A DNA stretch of 22,505 nt, taken from contig JBFMHD010000012.1 in assembly GCA_040752395.1 (NCBI GenBank), forward strand, positions 1 through 22,505. The letters run 5' to 3'. Position numbers and translations under genes: made by a program. This document shows positions 22,345-22,505 of this stretch, piece after piece. Numbering within the stretch: position 1 is the first letter of the stretch; each line of letters starts with the position of its first letter. The notes under the pieces were generated by a model that was given only the letters and a program-made list of their open reading frames with translations, was not told the DNA's origin and made no database searches. Source of the DNA: JBFMHD01 sp040752395 [NCBI: Candidatus Hydrogenedentota bacterium] (GTDB lineage: Bacteria > JBFMHD01).

Positions 22345-22412
22345 AAGTCTTGAGTCTTGAGTCTCGAGTCCTGTTTTGACTCACGACTTGCGACTTGTGA
22401 CTCACGACTCTT
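22345..22412. repeat. Heptad hairpin repeat, family B long copy
   Basis: Left arm of four heptads (22345-22372), loop CTGTTTT between the innermost paired bases (22371-22377), right arm of five heptads (22378-22412). Pairing positions that sum to 44748 aligns every GTC on the left with a GAC on the right, with wobbles or mismatches between cores. It has two more heptads per arm than the copy at 6327. After it, ATATCATCTTTAGTTTTTCAT (22417-22437) repeats the sequence that follows copy A1 at 86-106. Confidence 0.88.
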
Positions 22413-22437
22413 TTTATATCATCTTTAGTTTTTCATA

Positions 22438-22505
22438 CCTTGTGCCTCTGTGCCTCTGTGCTTCTTTCGTTATCTTTCTTTTCCGTTATCTTGCTTCTTG
22501 CTTCT
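22438..22505 (-). repeat. TGTGCCTC triplets and inverted family C at the window end
   Basis: TGTGCCTC occurs about three times in succession (22441-22464, 8-bp unit), then CTTTCGTTATC and the inverse of AAGAAGC heptads running to the last base. The 304-bp stretch 22202-22505 contains repeats only and continues beyond the window. Confidence 0.65.

Noticed and set aside
22345-22412. CRISPR-like regular repeats
   Set aside because: Units are 7 bp and contiguous, with no spacers and no cas genes.

Overview
The window looks like a chromosomal segment of an AT-rich, probably Gram-negative, uncultured bacterium. It carries ordinary housekeeping genes (str operon, rpsT, folP-ftsH-hpt, metX, RNase G) separated by intergenic spacers that are unusually dense in short repeats. 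The gene content and the fused TIGR03960/DUF2344 radical SAM protein would fit a candidate phylum such as Omnitrophota or a relative. That placement is a low-confidence impression and rests on no search.

Layout: 161-3186 (minus) is a compact str operon rpsL-rpsG-fusA, with no tuf following and no rpoC preceding. Upstream of it, 3322-3519 holds a promoter, a strongly foldable ~160-nt leader and an intrinsic terminator. This is either an attenuator for the ribosomal operon or a free-standing small RNA. 3785-6206 (minus) is rng followed by an rfbD-like reductase. 6519-8462 (plus) is a pair closely resembling sbnB-sbnA, which make L-2,3-diaminopropionate, under a near-consensus promoter. It sits between rng and 8512-11013, a gene whose relatives are usually found directly beside rng. 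11066-11335 is rpsT. 11544-12667 holds a small exported-protein fragment and a PilZ protein. 12664-14597 (minus) is HEPN, nucleotidyltransferase, metX. 14954-15325 is a receiver-only response regulator that appears to be leaderless. 15322-18585 (minus) is hpt-ftsH-folP. 19032-20765 is a very AT-rich polytopic glycosyltransferase-like protein. 21092-22201 (minus) is an AmrS-type radical SAM protein with a twin-arginine signal.

The most unusual content is intergenic. Four apparently unrelated sequence families (cores GGCTACR, GAGTC, GGTTTTC and AAGAAGC) all have a period of exactly 7 bp. Three of them fold back on themselves, so the arms pair with mismatches recurring every 7 bp. Two copies of the GAGTC hairpin differ by two heptads in each arm, as if both arms had expanded together. 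A separate 90-113 bp element with 16-bp terminal inverted repeats occurs twice, inserted at the same point of another dispersed repeat and flanked by a 3-bp direct repeat (TGC or TGA). A third, uninterrupted copy of the target lies just upstream of rpsL. Repeats supply the stop codons of rfbD and amrS, lie in the predicted 5' leaders of rpsT and rng, and make up the spacer and ribosome-binding region of fusA.
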